This document shows, one piece after another, positions 43,572-52,702 of a stretch of 64,000 nucleotides of DNA. The DNA comes from Pseudomonas fluorescens (GTDB taxonomy: Bacteria; Pseudomonadota; Gammaproteobacteria; Pseudomonadales; Pseudomonadaceae). Under the pieces are notes generated by a model, which saw only the letters and a program-made list of their open reading frames with translations, ran no database searches and was not told the origin of the DNA. Made by a program: the position numbers and the translations under genes. The first letter of the stretch is position 1, and each line of letters opens with the position of its first letter. Where the stretch lies: contig NZ_JAGGOF010000025.1 of assembly GCF_018614775.1 (NCBI RefSeq), positions 87,113 to 151,112 of the forward strand, read 5' to 3'.

Positions 43572-46082
43572 CTACACGTCTCGGTACGCATGTGGGACCC
43601 AAGGGCCCCATTTGCTTTCGTAGATGGCTTTGTTTTTTTCGAACAGCGCGCGTTTTTTCTCGGCCCCCAGCTTGTTGAACGACGCGGACAAGTGATGGTG
43701 GACGAACACGTCTTCGGCGCAGAAGGCACGCATGCCTCGCTGCTGCACGCGGCGACAGTAGTCGTCATCTTCGAAGAAGCCCAGGCCATAGTCTTCGCAA
43801 AGGCCACCGATCTGCTCGTAGGTTGAGCGCGGGAACATGACGCAGAAAAAGGCCAGGGTGTTGATCTCGAAGCCCTCGCCCATGCGCAGGCGGGTCAGCT
43901 CTGACGACTCGGTGTGCATGTCTTCTATCCGGTTGTAGCGGGTGCTGACCTTGGCTTCATTGCCGATGTTGTTGGTGATCGGGCCGATGATCCCGATGTC
44001 CTTGTTGTCCCTCAGGTGACGGAGCAGGCCCCTGACCCAACCGGCGGTGACCACGGTGTCATTGTTCAGGACCACCAGGTAGTCGCCGCTGGCCGCCGCG
44101 AGCCCCACGTTGTTGCCCGCCGCAAAGCCCTTGTTGTCGGGATTGAGGATGACGATCCGGTCCGGGTGCCCCTCTGCCCAAGCGGTAAGGAACCCAGGGG
44201 TTTGGTCGCTGGAGTGGTTGTCGACGACAATGATCTCAAGGTTCGGGTAGTGACTATGGGTCAACAAGCTGTCGAGGCAGGCCCGGGTGAGTGCCAGGTT
44301 GTTATAGGTCAGCACCACGACGCTGACCTTGGGCTGAGGCAAGGTGTCGATGGCCTGTCGCAAGCTCGCGGCGCGATGCCGCCAGGTCTGCTCCCGGGCG
44401 AACGATTGACGGGCCCGTAGCGTCGACTCGGGCTCGGGCAGTGCCTTGAGGATGTCGCGTATGGCCGAGAGGAAGTCCGCCGGGTTTTCAACCGCCCGTA
44501 CCAGTTCGCCAAATTTGCTCAACTCCGGCAGTTTCACCGATACCACCGGTTTGCCGGCGCTCAAGTACTCGTAGACTTTTACCGGGTTGGTGGCGAGGGT
44601 CAACGGAATGACTTTGAACGGCAGCAGGCAAACATCCATGGCATGCAGATAATAGGGCAGCGAGGCGTAGGGTACTTCGCCTTCCATGAGCACATTCGGG
44701 CAGGCCTTGAGGCGCTTTTTTGCCTGAGCCGTGTCATTGCCAATCAGCAGTATCAGGTGCTGCGGGAATGATCGGGCAACCTGCCTGATCAGGTCCAGGT
44801 CGAACCATTCGGCAATGGCGCCGTAGTAGCCGATGATTTTTCGATTTCCCGGATCCTTGTAAATACTGTCGGGACGCCGGCTGAAGAAGTTGTACTCACC
44901 CGCATTTCTGATCACCGTCACGTTGCGGTTTTCCCGCTTGGCATGCTGCTCGATCCAGTCAGATGTTGCGACCAGCAGGTCTGCCCGGCGCATCAGCGCT
45001 ATTTCCAGGTCGAGCAGCTCCTGCGCAACGTTGCCGAAGCCCTCATGGTGGTCCATGCAGTCATAGATCAGCGTGGAGTTGGGGATACGCCGTGCCAGGG
45101 GAAACCAATAGGCGTGCTGAACGATGCAGTCCACTGCGCCGACGTTCGCCCACTGCAGGACCATGGCGATGCTCTGGCATAACTGGCGAAGCGCCTCGAC
45201 TGAAGGCGGGGCATGGTAAATCGCTGGCGCACCGAGCACCTTGAGACGGATCTGGAACAGACTTCCGGGCCCGTCCAGTTGCTCGACTTCGAAGCCCGGT
45301 GTCTCATCGTTGATAAAGTTGTTCGAGATATAAAACGTTGTCTGGCCGGCCCTGGCCAACTCTTTGGCGAGGTTCTGCGGGCGCTGTATGCGGAAATGCC
45401 AGTCGATGACGCCGAACATCAGGATCGTCGGATGCGTGGCGTGAGGCGCTGAAGGATGGCTCGCCTGGGGAGGCGCGGGCGAGGAAGATGCCAGGCTCGA
45501 TGAGGTCGAGGGATCGCCTGACACCGGTTTGCGCGGTTTGAACCAACGGCGGATTCGACTTGCCAGTCTGCTTTTTTGTTGCGCATCGAGGGGCAGCAGG
45601 GCGAATAAGCGACGGGACAATTGATACAGGCCTTTGCGGATCGAATAGCGCAGCGGGGCGCGCTCGATGGCATGGCTCCAGTCCGAAAGTTTGAGCAGTT
45701 CCGCCTGCTGGCGGGTCAGGCGGTTTTGCAGGTCCGCAACTTGATCGAAGAGGGCGACCGCTTCACTCTCTTTGGCCTGTAACAACGCCGAGGCGGCTTT
45801 CAGGTCTTGTTCATTTTCCTGCAATTGCCCGCGCAGTGATCCCATCGCGCGTTCCTGGGAAGAAGCCCGCGCGGTGACTTTCTTCAGGTCCCGACGCAAT
45901 TGGTCGATGAGCAGATCGCGGTTCTCGATTTCCTTGACGAGCTGCACGGCTTCGGCGGATCTGGACTCTGTTGAGCGCCTCAGTTGCTCGATGCAATCAA
46001 CGAGTCGGTTGAGCTGTTCCATGCGGTTTTTCGATCCTTTGGTTAATGCGGTCAACTCAGGCCCGGGGTGCGACATTTTCAT
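43572..46082 (-). CDS. bifunctional GT4-GT2 glycosyltransferase with N-terminal coiled coil
   Basis: The 836-residue protein starts with about 120 residues of heptad-rich coiled coil ('LNRLVDCIEQLRRSTES' onward), then a GT4-like domain (about 215-540: 'WHFRIQRPQNLAKELARAG', 'LIYDCMDHHEGFGN', 'GYYGAIAEWFD', 'PVKVYEYLSAGKPVVSV') and a GT2 domain (about 560-830: 'VSVVVLTYNNLALTRACLDSLL', 'VVLNNDTVV'). Two GT domains predict two sugar transfers. It overlaps the permease gene upstream by 4 bases (ATGA). A paralogue with the same layout is encoded at 50.6 kb. Confidence 0.87.
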   Translation of the reverse strand: MKMSHPGPELTALTKGSKNRMEQLNRLVDCIEQLRRSTESRSAEAVQLVKEIENRDLLIDQLRRDLKKVTARASSQERAMGSLRGQLQENEQDLKAASALLQAKESEAVALFDQVADLQNRLTRQQAELLKLSDWSHAIERAPLRYSIRKGLYQLSRRLFALLPLDAQQKSRLASRIRRWFKPRKPVSGDPSTSSSLASSSPAPPQASHPSAPHATHPTILMFGVIDWHFRIQRPQNLAKELARAGQTTFYISNNFINDETPGFEVEQLDGPGSLFQIRLKVLGAPAIYHAPPSVEALRQLCQSIAMVLQWANVGAVDCIVQHAYWFPLARRIPNSTLIYDCMDHHEGFGNVAQELLDLEIALMRRADLLVATSDWIEQHAKRENRNVTVIRNAGEYNFFSRRPDSIYKDPGNRKIIGYYGAIAEWFDLDLIRQVARSFPQHLILLIGNDTAQAKKRLKACPNVLMEGEVPYASLPYYLHAMDVCLLPFKVIPLTLATNPVKVYEYLSAGKPVVSVKLPELSKFGELVRAVENPADFLSAIRDILKALPEPESTLRARQSFAREQTWRHRAASLRQAIDTLPQPKVSVVVLTYNNLALTRACLDSLLTHSHYPNLEIIVVDNHSSDQTPGFLTAWAEGHPDRIVILNPDNKGFAAGNNVGLAAASGDYLVVLNNDTVVTAGWVRGLLRHLRDNKDIGIIGPITNNIGNEAKVSTRYNRIEDMHTESSELTRLRMGEGFEINTLAFFCVMFPRSTYEQIGGLCEDYGLGFFEDDDYCRRVQQRGMRAFCAEDVFVHHHLSASFNKLGAEKKRALFEKNKAIYESKWGPWVPHAYRDV

Positions 46083-46939
46083 ATCACATCGGCAAAGCCT
46101 TTACGTGTTCTCTGAAACCAGGCAAATCCCGACCAGGCGATCAGCATAGACACGGCGGAGTAAGTCGCCAGGTTGCTCCAGTGCGGCATCCTGCCCCAGA
46201 ACAGCATGTCGCGCGCCAGTTCCACGGGCAGCGTCAGGGGGTTGGCTTGCAAGGCCACCTGATAACCTGGTGGGAGCGTCGACAGCGGATAGAAAATCGG
46301 TGAGAGAAATAGCAGGGCCGTGGTGATGATTCCGGTGAGCTGGCCAATGTCGCGCAGGTAGACGCTCAGGGAGGCGAGAAACCAGGAAATACCCAGCGTC
46401 AGCAATACCAGCGGAAAGAGCACCAGCGGCAATAGAAAGAGGGTCGCGGGCGGGACGCCAAACAGGATGACGTAGAAAACCAGCCACGCGAGCAGGCTGA
46501 CGGTCGTGTGGAACAGCGCCGCACCTAGCGACACCAGGGGAAGGATTTCCAGGGGGAAGACTATTTTCTTGACGTAGTTGGTGTTCGCCAGCACCAGCCC
46601 CGGTGCACGATTTACGCATTCGGAAAACAGATTGAACACCAACAGGCCAGCGAACAACACCAGGGCAAACTCGCTCTTGGAATCCCCGCCACCGGCCCAG
46701 CGGGCCTTGAACACCACACTGAAGACGAACGTATAGACCACCAACATGAGCGCTGGGGTAAAGAACGACCAGACGATACCGAGTACCGAGCCTTGATAGC
46801 GACCAATGACCTCCCGGCGAATCAACACCCGGATCAGGTTTCGATGGACGAACACGCTCTTGATCAGGGTAAAAGGCGAAATACTGAACGGCTGCATCAG
46901 TTGCTTGATCCTTGAGGCGATGTCGACCAGGAACTCCAT
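46079..46939 (-). CDS. wzm: polysaccharide ABC exporter permease (Wzm type)
   Basis: The 286-residue protein has six membrane helices of the ABC-2 family with 'RREVIGRYQGSVLGIVWSFFTPALMLVVYTFVF' (in parts) and 'DIGQLTGIITTALLFLSPIFYPLSTLP', the family signature. Together with the ATP-binding protein encoded divergently it exports a finished lipid-linked polysaccharide across the inner membrane. Its 4-base overlap with the bifunctional transferase gene shows it belongs to the leftward operon. It is separated from the ATPase gene by a 220-base divergent promoter region, a layout less common than wzm-wzt in tandem. Confidence 0.9.
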   Translation of the reverse strand: MEFLVDIASRIKQLMQPFSISPFTLIKSVFVHRNLIRVLIRREVIGRYQGSVLGIVWSFFTPALMLVVYTFVFSVVFKARWAGGGDSKSEFALVLFAGLLVFNLFSECVNRAPGLVLANTNYVKKIVFPLEILPLVSLGAALFHTTVSLLAWLVFYVILFGVPPATLFLLPLVLFPLVLLTLGISWFLASLSVYLRDIGQLTGIITTALLFLSPIFYPLSTLPPGYQVALQANPLTLPVELARDMLFWGRMPHWSNLATYSAVSMLIAWSGFAWFQRTRKGFADVI

Positions 46940-47158
46940 GATGGCATCCTCAGGGAGTGGCGTGGCAAATGTAAAGCGATTCAGATCGGTGGCTCAGAGG
47001 TGGTTGTCACGCTGTTTCGAAGCAACTGATTGACCGCCCAATACCGGAGAAGGTTTTTTTTCACCCGGTCTGTGCTTAACTGCCCCGCAAGGTCCTATTA
47101 CAGCTCATGTTCATGCACACCGGTACAAACGGTAGTGATTCACGGATGGGTCTTGCCG
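46940..47158. promoter_or_regulatory. divergent promoter region of the polysaccharide locus
   Basis: The 220 bases between wzm (leftward) and the wzt fusion gene (rightward) must carry both main promoters. The stretch has TTGACC (47027-47032) and TTTTTTTT near 47054, but I see no clean -10 in range. No operator recognised. Confidence 0.5.
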
Positions 47159-49891
47159 ATGTCGAATGAAGTGGCGATCAACGCCGAACACCTGAGTAAG
47201 TGCTACCAGATCTATGACGCGCCCAGGGACCGCCTGCTGCAGATGGTGATGCGTGGCAGGAGACGCTTCTATCGCGAGTTCTGGGCGCTCAACGATGTCT
47301 CCCTGTCCGTCTCAAGGGGAGAGACCGTCGGCATCATCGGTCGCAATGGCAGCGGCAAGTCGACGTTGTTGCAACTGATTTGCGGAACGTTGACGCCCAC
47401 CCATGGCCGCGTCCAGAGCAACGGCCGGATCGCTGCACTGCTCGAGTTGGGAGCCGGCTTCAATCCGGAATTCACGGGGCGCGATAACGTCTACATGAAC
47501 GCCGCCGTGCTGGGCTTGAGTCGCGCCGAAACGGACGCCCGCCTGGATGAAATCATTGCCTTTGCCAACATCGGTGACTTCATCGACCAGCCGACCAAGA
47601 TCTACTCCAGCGGGATGCTGGTGCGCTTGGCCTTTGCGGTTTCTGTCGGTGTGGATCCCGATATCCTGATCGTCGATGAGGCCCTTGCCGTCGGCGACGC
47701 CTCCTTCCAGTTCAAATGCCTGAGTCGACTCGAAGAGCTGACCGCCAAAGGCACGACGTTGCTGTTCGTCTCCCATGACATGAGCATGATCAAGCGGTTT
47801 TGCCACCGGGTTATCTACCTGCGCCAAGGCCAGGTGGTTGCCAGCGGCGCGCCTGATGAAATGGCCGAGTTATACCTGCTCGACATGCGCGACGAGCAGC
47901 GCCGCTGGGCCAGTGGCGGGGTCATACCGGTAACGCGCAAACCCTTCATGGGCGCCCCGGACGGCATTGCGTTCGGGACCGAGGAAGGGCGTATCACTTC
48001 GGCCTGCTTCACCGACACCCAGCAGCTTTGCTCCAGCTACCTGTATGGAAACGACGTCGAGATTCGGGTGGAGGCGCTGCTGCACGAGTCGATCCACCAA
48101 CCCAATATCAGTTTCACCATTCAGGAGGCGCGGCTGCTGGTGATTGGCGGGGCGAACTTCGCCTTGCCGCTGGGTCCCACCGAAAATGGCTGGCGGCGGG
48201 CGGCGATCAACGTGCGCTTCCCGGCCAATCTCGCCGCAGGTCGCTACCATGTCACTCTGAAACTGTTGCATGGGGTCACTGAAGACACCTCGCAGCTGAT
48301 TGAGAAGCAGGTGGCGCCCCTGGCGTTCGATGTGTTGCCCAGCTCGAAGAACTTCCTGGGCATGGTGGATCTGGGCCTGCACAGCGTTAGTCCTCGGCCT
48401 GCTGAGTGCTCGTCCGGGCCCGGGCGGACAGCCGATGGCGAACTCATGGAGCACAAGACGTTGGCCGAGCCCACCCGTGAAGCCGATTGGCAGGTCGCGA
48501 TATTCGGCACCTTTGACGTGGAGAACTACGGTGACCTGTTGTTCCCGATCATCGCCGAAGCCGAGCTGACCCGGCGCCTGGGCAACGTCAACCTGCACCG
48601 GTTTTCCTACCACGGCAAATCCCAGCCCGAGTGGCCGTATGCGGTGACATCGCTGACCGAGCTGCCAGGTCTTGCGGATGACTTGGACGGGGTGCTGATC
48701 GGCGGTGGGTTCCTGATCCGTTTTGATAAAGTCGTGGCCCCTGGTTATGGTCCGACCACGCCTGATATCCATCACCCTACCGGGTACTGGCTCACGCCTG
48801 CGCTGGTCGCGCTGCAACATGGGATCCCGGTGATGTGGAATGCCCCCGGGATGCATTGCAACCCGATTCCCGACTGGGCCAGGCCGCTGCTGAGCATGGC
48901 CCTGGAGCAGAGCCAGTACGTGGGTGTACGCGATGCGTTGTCACGGGATGCCCTCGCGGCGTTGACCCGGCAGGCCGAGATCGAGGTGCTGCCTGACACC
49001 GCGTTCGGCTTGCCGCGACTGATCGATGAGCAGCGACCTTCGGCCGAGTTCACGCGGCTGCGTGAGCAGGCAGGGCTGGAGGGGCCGTATATCGTGATTC
49101 ACGCCATTCACGTGGTCGAATCCTTCGTTCGGTTGTTCCAAGAGCATCCACAGGCATTCCAGGGTTATCGCTTCCTGGTCGTACCCATCGGCCCGGTCCT
49201 GGGGGATGACCCGTCAATCATCGCCGGGCGCCTGCCGGGCGCTATCACCTTGCCGTTCTGGCCGCAGCCCTTGCTGATGGCCGAGATACTCAGCCAGGCG
49301 CAAGCAGTGATCGGACACAGTTACCACCTGGCGATCACCGCCTTGGCGTTCGGTGTCCCGGTGTTCTGCTCGGCAGACCTGACGACGGGAAAATACACCG
49401 CGCTGGCCGCATTCGACTCACTCCATGCATTGCCCGACGTGGCGACCGTCGACCCGCAGTGGTTCCTTTCGCGCGTAGGGAAAACGACGCCATCGGCCGC
49501 GGCTCGCGCAGCGGCCGATACGCTGGTGGAGCATTGGGACCGGGTGGCGGCAATCATTCGCCGGGGCCCCACGTCGTCCAGACCGGTACTGGGCGCGTTT
49601 TTGCAAAAACTGCCCAACCTGCTTGAGAACGCAGCCGAGAGCAGCGATGCAGGGCAGGTTCAATGCCCGGCAGAACCTGCCATACCCGAGATACTCCCCA
49701 CGGTGCATAGCCCGTCGATGCAAGAGGTTGCTCAGCAGGCGCTTATTTCCCAGCTCAGCCAGCAGTTGGCGCTGAGTAATGCTAGGGTTCTGCAATTGCA
49801 GGGTTCCAGCTCATTCCGGATGACCGCACCACTGCGCTCCATTGCCCGTGGTTTCAGAAAACTGACAGCGACCAAGAATAAACAATGCTAG
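47159..49891 (+). CDS. Wzt-type ABC ATPase fused to a polysaccharide pyruvyltransferase domain
   Basis: From ATG 47159 the product is 910 residues. Residues 1-255 are an ABC ATPase of the polysaccharide/teichoic-acid exporter type: Walker A G-R-N-G-S-G-K-S-T (61-69), signature 'YSSGMLVRLAF', Walker B 'DILIVDEAL', H-loop 'SHDMS'. About 285-415 is a beta-rich segment like the carbohydrate-binding domain of Wzt. About 442-765 is a pyruvyltransferase domain ('IFGTFDVENYGDLLFPII', 'GVLIGGGFLIRFD', 'YVGVRDALSRDAL', 'GHSYHLAITALAFGVPVF'). The last 55 residues form a coil ending 'SSSFRMTAPLRSIARGFRKL'. It likely energises export and may also modify the chain. The fusion is unusual. An upstream frame to 47030 lacks a good start. 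Confidence 0.85.
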   Translation: MSNEVAINAEHLSKCYQIYDAPRDRLLQMVMRGRRRFYREFWALNDVSLSVSRGETVGIIGRNGSGKSTLLQLICGTLTPTHGRVQSNGRIAALLELGAGFNPEFTGRDNVYMNAAVLGLSRAETDARLDEIIAFANIGDFIDQPTKIYSSGMLVRLAFAVSVGVDPDILIVDEALAVGDASFQFKCLSRLEELTAKGTTLLFVSHDMSMIKRFCHRVIYLRQGQVVASGAPDEMAELYLLDMRDEQRRWASGGVIPVTRKPFMGAPDGIAFGTEEGRITSACFTDTQQLCSSYLYGNDVEIRVEALLHESIHQPNISFTIQEARLLVIGGANFALPLGPTENGWRRAAINVRFPANLAAGRYHVTLKLLHGVTEDTSQLIEKQVAPLAFDVLPSSKNFLGMVDLGLHSVSPRPAECSSGPGRTADGELMEHKTLAEPTREADWQVAIFGTFDVENYGDLLFPIIAEAELTRRLGNVNLHRFSYHGKSQPEWPYAVTSLTELPGLADDLDGVLIGGGFLIRFDKVVAPGYGPTTPDIHHPTGYWLTPALVALQHGIPVMWNAPGMHCNPIPDWARPLLSMALEQSQYVGVRDALSRDALAALTRQAEIEVLPDTAFGLPRLIDEQRPSAEFTRLREQAGLEGPYIVIHAIHVVESFVRLFQEHPQAFQGYRFLVVPIGPVLGDDPSIIAGRLPGAITLPFWPQPLLMAEILSQAQAVIGHSYHLAITALAFGVPVFCSADLTTGKYTALAAFDSLHALPDVATVDPQWFLSRVGKTTPSAAARAAADTLVEHWDRVAAIIRRGPTSSRPVLGAFLQKLPNLLENAAESSDAGQVQCPAEPAIPEILPTVHSPSMQEVAQQALISQLSQQLALSNARVLQLQGSSSFRMTAPLRSIARGFRKLTATKNKQC

Positions 49892-50571
49892 AACTTTCTC
49901 GTCTCGAATCGACCGCGCTGAAATCTCACCCGTTCTCCTGGGCTGAAATCGGCAACCTGTACTCGACCCGGGATGCGGCAGCGTTGGCTGGGTCCTTTCC
50001 GCATGATCACTTCAAGACAGTGAGCGGTTATGGTGGGGAAAAAAACTATGACTACGAAGCGCGTGCGCTCGTGGAGATGGGCACCGGGACCATCGCCTTT
50101 GCTGAAGAACTGAGCGATGCGTGGTTGAGCCTGGCGCGGGACCTGGGGTCGGCGCACTATCGAGAAGCCATGTCACGATTGACGGGGATCGACTTGCGCG
50201 ACGTGCCCATGGAAGTCAACGTCTTTCATTACGGTCCTGGTGCCAGCCTCGGTGCTCATCCGGATCTTCCGGACAAGCTGGTGACCCATATCCTCTACTT
50301 CAACGAGTCGTGGAACCGCGACGATGGCGGGTGCCTGCAGATTCTCAGCAGCAATGACCCTGCCGCGGTCATTGCCGAGATCGAGCCGCTGGTGGGCAAC
50401 TCGGCGGTCCTGGTGCGCTCGGCGAATTCCTGGCATGCCGTCTCGCAAGTCGTGGGCCATTGCAACGCCTCGCGCCGCAGCCTGACGGCGACGTTCTATC
50501 GTCCTGGCTCTGTCAGCTCCATGTGGCCGCCGGGTGATACTGCGGCATTGCATGGGTACCCACGTGCATAA
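49885..50571 (+). CDS. 2-oxoglutarate/Fe(II) oxygenase in polysaccharide locus
   Basis: The 228-residue protein shows the facial triad His125-x-Asp127 in 'GAHPDLPDK' and His184 in 'NSWHAVSQV', with Arg197/Arg198 in 'ASRRSLTATFY' to bind 2-oxoglutarate. 'HYGPGASLGAHPD' and 'ILYFNESW' are typical of prolyl-4-hydroxylase-like oxygenases found in carbohydrate clusters. It could hydroxylate the glycan, a lipid or a protein. The gene overlaps the ABC fusion gene by 7 bases and the next transferase gene by 20, so it is translated in a coupled fashion. Confidence 0.82.
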   Translation: MLELSRLESTALKSHPFSWAEIGNLYSTRDAAALAGSFPHDHFKTVSGYGGEKNYDYEARALVEMGTGTIAFAEELSDAWLSLARDLGSAHYREAMSRLTGIDLRDVPMEVNVFHYGPGASLGAHPDLPDKLVTHILYFNESWNRDDGGCLQILSSNDPAAVIAEIEPLVGNSAVLVRSANSWHAVSQVVGHCNASRRSLTATFYRPGSVSSMWPPGDTAALHGYPRA

Positions 50572-52696
50572 GCCCGACAGTCCACTCCCTGACCGCAAGG
50601 ATGTGCTGGCCCAACGAGACGCCGCCGTTCGTGAACGCGATATCGCCCTGGCAAAAGTCGATTTCCTGCAAAAGACCAGCTCCTGGCGCTTTACCCAACC
50701 GCTGCGCGCGCTTGCCCAGTTGATACGGTATGGTTTTGCCGCCAGGCGAGACCCGCCCAAACTGATGGACGCCATCGTGCCCCCGGCGGGGCAGGTGCCG
50801 CTTCCGCTACCCGAGGTCGAGCCGGATTTCGTGGCCTCGGGGCGCCTGGATATGCTCTGTTTCGCCAACATCGCCTGGGCGGCACGGTTCCAGCGGCCCC
50901 AGCAGTTGATGAGCCAGTTTGCGCAACAGGGTTACCGGGTGTTCTATGTTGTGCCGTCCAGCGTGCCTGACCAAGGGCAGCTCTATCGGCTGACCACCGT
51001 GGCACCCAATATCCATGAAGTTGCCCTGCAACGCGATGTTCAAGAGCAGTACTACGAAACAACGGTCACGCCGCAGAGCATCCAGCTTTACCGGCGAGCC
51101 CTGGCTGCGTTGGCAGCCGACTGGCAGATAAAGACGGCGCTCTCGGTGATTCATCTGCCGTACTGGAGCCCGCTGGCATTCGAGTTGCGATCCGAGCATG
51201 GGTGGCGGATCCACTACGACTGCATGGATGATTGGGACGGGTTTCCGAACATCGGTGAGCCATTACTGAATGAGGAGAGAACCCTGGTGGCCCAGGCGGA
51301 CCTGGTGACGGTCTCTTCCGCTGTGCTTTACGAAAAATGGTGCACCAGCAATGCACGATGCGTACTGGTCAGAAATGCCGTGGATTTCGCTTTCTTTCAC
51401 CAGCATTGCTTCGCCAACGACGTGCTCGGTGGGCTGGTCGGACCGGTCATTGGCTACTATGGCGCGCTGGCGCAATGGCTGGATTTTCCGCTGTTGGCGG
51501 CGCTGGCGGACAGGCGCCCCGACTGGAATTTCATTTTGTTGGGTGATGTGTTCGTCGACGACATGGCCGGTCTTGAGCACAAACCCAACGTGCACATCCT
51601 GGGAATCAAACCTTACTCGCAGATGCCGCTGTATCTGCATCATTTCGACGCCTGCCTGATTCCTTTCCGGCTTTACAACGTGACGCACGCGGTGGACCCG
51701 GTAAAGTTCTACGAGTACATCAGCGCGGGTAAACCGGTGATTTCCACTCCTCTCAACGAGATGAGCGTCTACAAGGATCTGTTGTACTTCGCGACGGGGG
51801 TTGATGAATTTATCGAGCAGATTGAGCGCGCGTTGGCCGAGCACGATCTGGCCCTCTACAAACGACGCCTTGAGGTTGCCCGCGCCAATGATTGGCGGGA
51901 TCGATTCAACACCACGCAGCGTGCGCTGGTGGCGCTGCACGAAAAAGTCTCCATCGTGGTCGTCACCTACCACAACGTCAATCTGACGGTCCAATGCATC
52001 AACAGTATCTTGCGCAACACCACGTGGCCCCATTACGAGCTGATCGTGGTCGACAATGGTTCTGACGACGGCACGTGTGACTACCTGGAACGCCTGCGCC
52101 AGCAAGTGCCCTGGGTGAAAATCGTCCTCAACGGCGCGAACCGCGGTTTTGCCGCCGCCAACAACCAGGGCTTGAGAGCAGCGGACGGCGACGTGCTCCT
52201 GCTGCTCAACAATGACACGGTGGTCCCCAAAGGATGGCTGGACCCATTGGTCCGCCACTTGAGGGACCCGAGTGTCGGCCTGGTCGGGCCCGTCACCAAT
52301 GCCGTAGGTAACGAAGCGAAAATCCAGGTGACCTACACCGACCTGGAACGGATGCAAGGTTTTGCCGATGACTACACTGCCGCACATGCCGGGCAGTGTT
52401 TCGACGTTGCGATGCTTGCGATGTTTTGCGTCGGCCTGCGCCGCAACATCCTCGAGGAAGTAGGGTTTCTGGACGAGGCCTTTGGCATCGGCATGTTTGA
52501 GGACGACGACTACAGCCGTCGCGTGCAGGAGAAAGGTTACCGGACAGTCTGCGCCGAAGATGCGTTCGTTCATCATTACGGGCAGGCTTCGTTTCGAAAG
52601 CTGATCGCCAGCGGCGAATACCAGGCGCTCTGGGATAAAAACCAGGCCTACTTCGAAAGCAAATGGGGACGTTGGCAGGCCCACGTGCATCGTTGA
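50552..52696 (+). CDS. bifunctional GT4-GT2 glycosyltransferase, paralogue of the leftward one
   Basis: ATG 50552 (714 residues) lies within the end of the oxygenase gene; an ATG at 50534 is also possible. A short N-terminal coil ends in 'KTSSWRFTQPLRALAQLI', similar to the tail of the ABC fusion protein. A GT4-like domain follows (about 100-450: 'AARFQRPQQLMSQFAQQGYRV', 'HYDCMDDWDGFPN', 'GYYGALAQWLDF', 'PVKFYEYISAGKPVIST'), then a GT2 domain (about 465-714: 'VSIVVVTYHNVNLTVQC', 'LLLNNDTVVPKGW', 'FEDDDYSRRVQEKGY'). It has the same order of modules as the 836-residue protein at 43.6 kb. Confidence 0.88.
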   Translation: MGTHVHKPDSPLPDRKDVLAQRDAAVRERDIALAKVDFLQKTSSWRFTQPLRALAQLIRYGFAARRDPPKLMDAIVPPAGQVPLPLPEVEPDFVASGRLDMLCFANIAWAARFQRPQQLMSQFAQQGYRVFYVVPSSVPDQGQLYRLTTVAPNIHEVALQRDVQEQYYETTVTPQSIQLYRRALAALAADWQIKTALSVIHLPYWSPLAFELRSEHGWRIHYDCMDDWDGFPNIGEPLLNEERTLVAQADLVTVSSAVLYEKWCTSNARCVLVRNAVDFAFFHQHCFANDVLGGLVGPVIGYYGALAQWLDFPLLAALADRRPDWNFILLGDVFVDDMAGLEHKPNVHILGIKPYSQMPLYLHHFDACLIPFRLYNVTHAVDPVKFYEYISAGKPVISTPLNEMSVYKDLLYFATGVDEFIEQIERALAEHDLALYKRRLEVARANDWRDRFNTTQRALVALHEKVSIVVVTYHNVNLTVQCINSILRNTTWPHYELIVVDNGSDDGTCDYLERLRQQVPWVKIVLNGANRGFAAANNQGLRAADGDVLLLLNNDTVVPKGWLDPLVRHLRDPSVGLVGPVTNAVGNEAKIQVTYTDLERMQGFADDYTAAHAGQCFDVAMLAMFCVGLRRNILEEVGFLDEAFGIGMFEDDDYSRRVQEKGYRTVCAEDAFVHHYGQASFRKLIASGEYQALWDKNQAYFESKWGRWQAHVHR

Positions 52697-52702
52697 ATGA
52701 AA

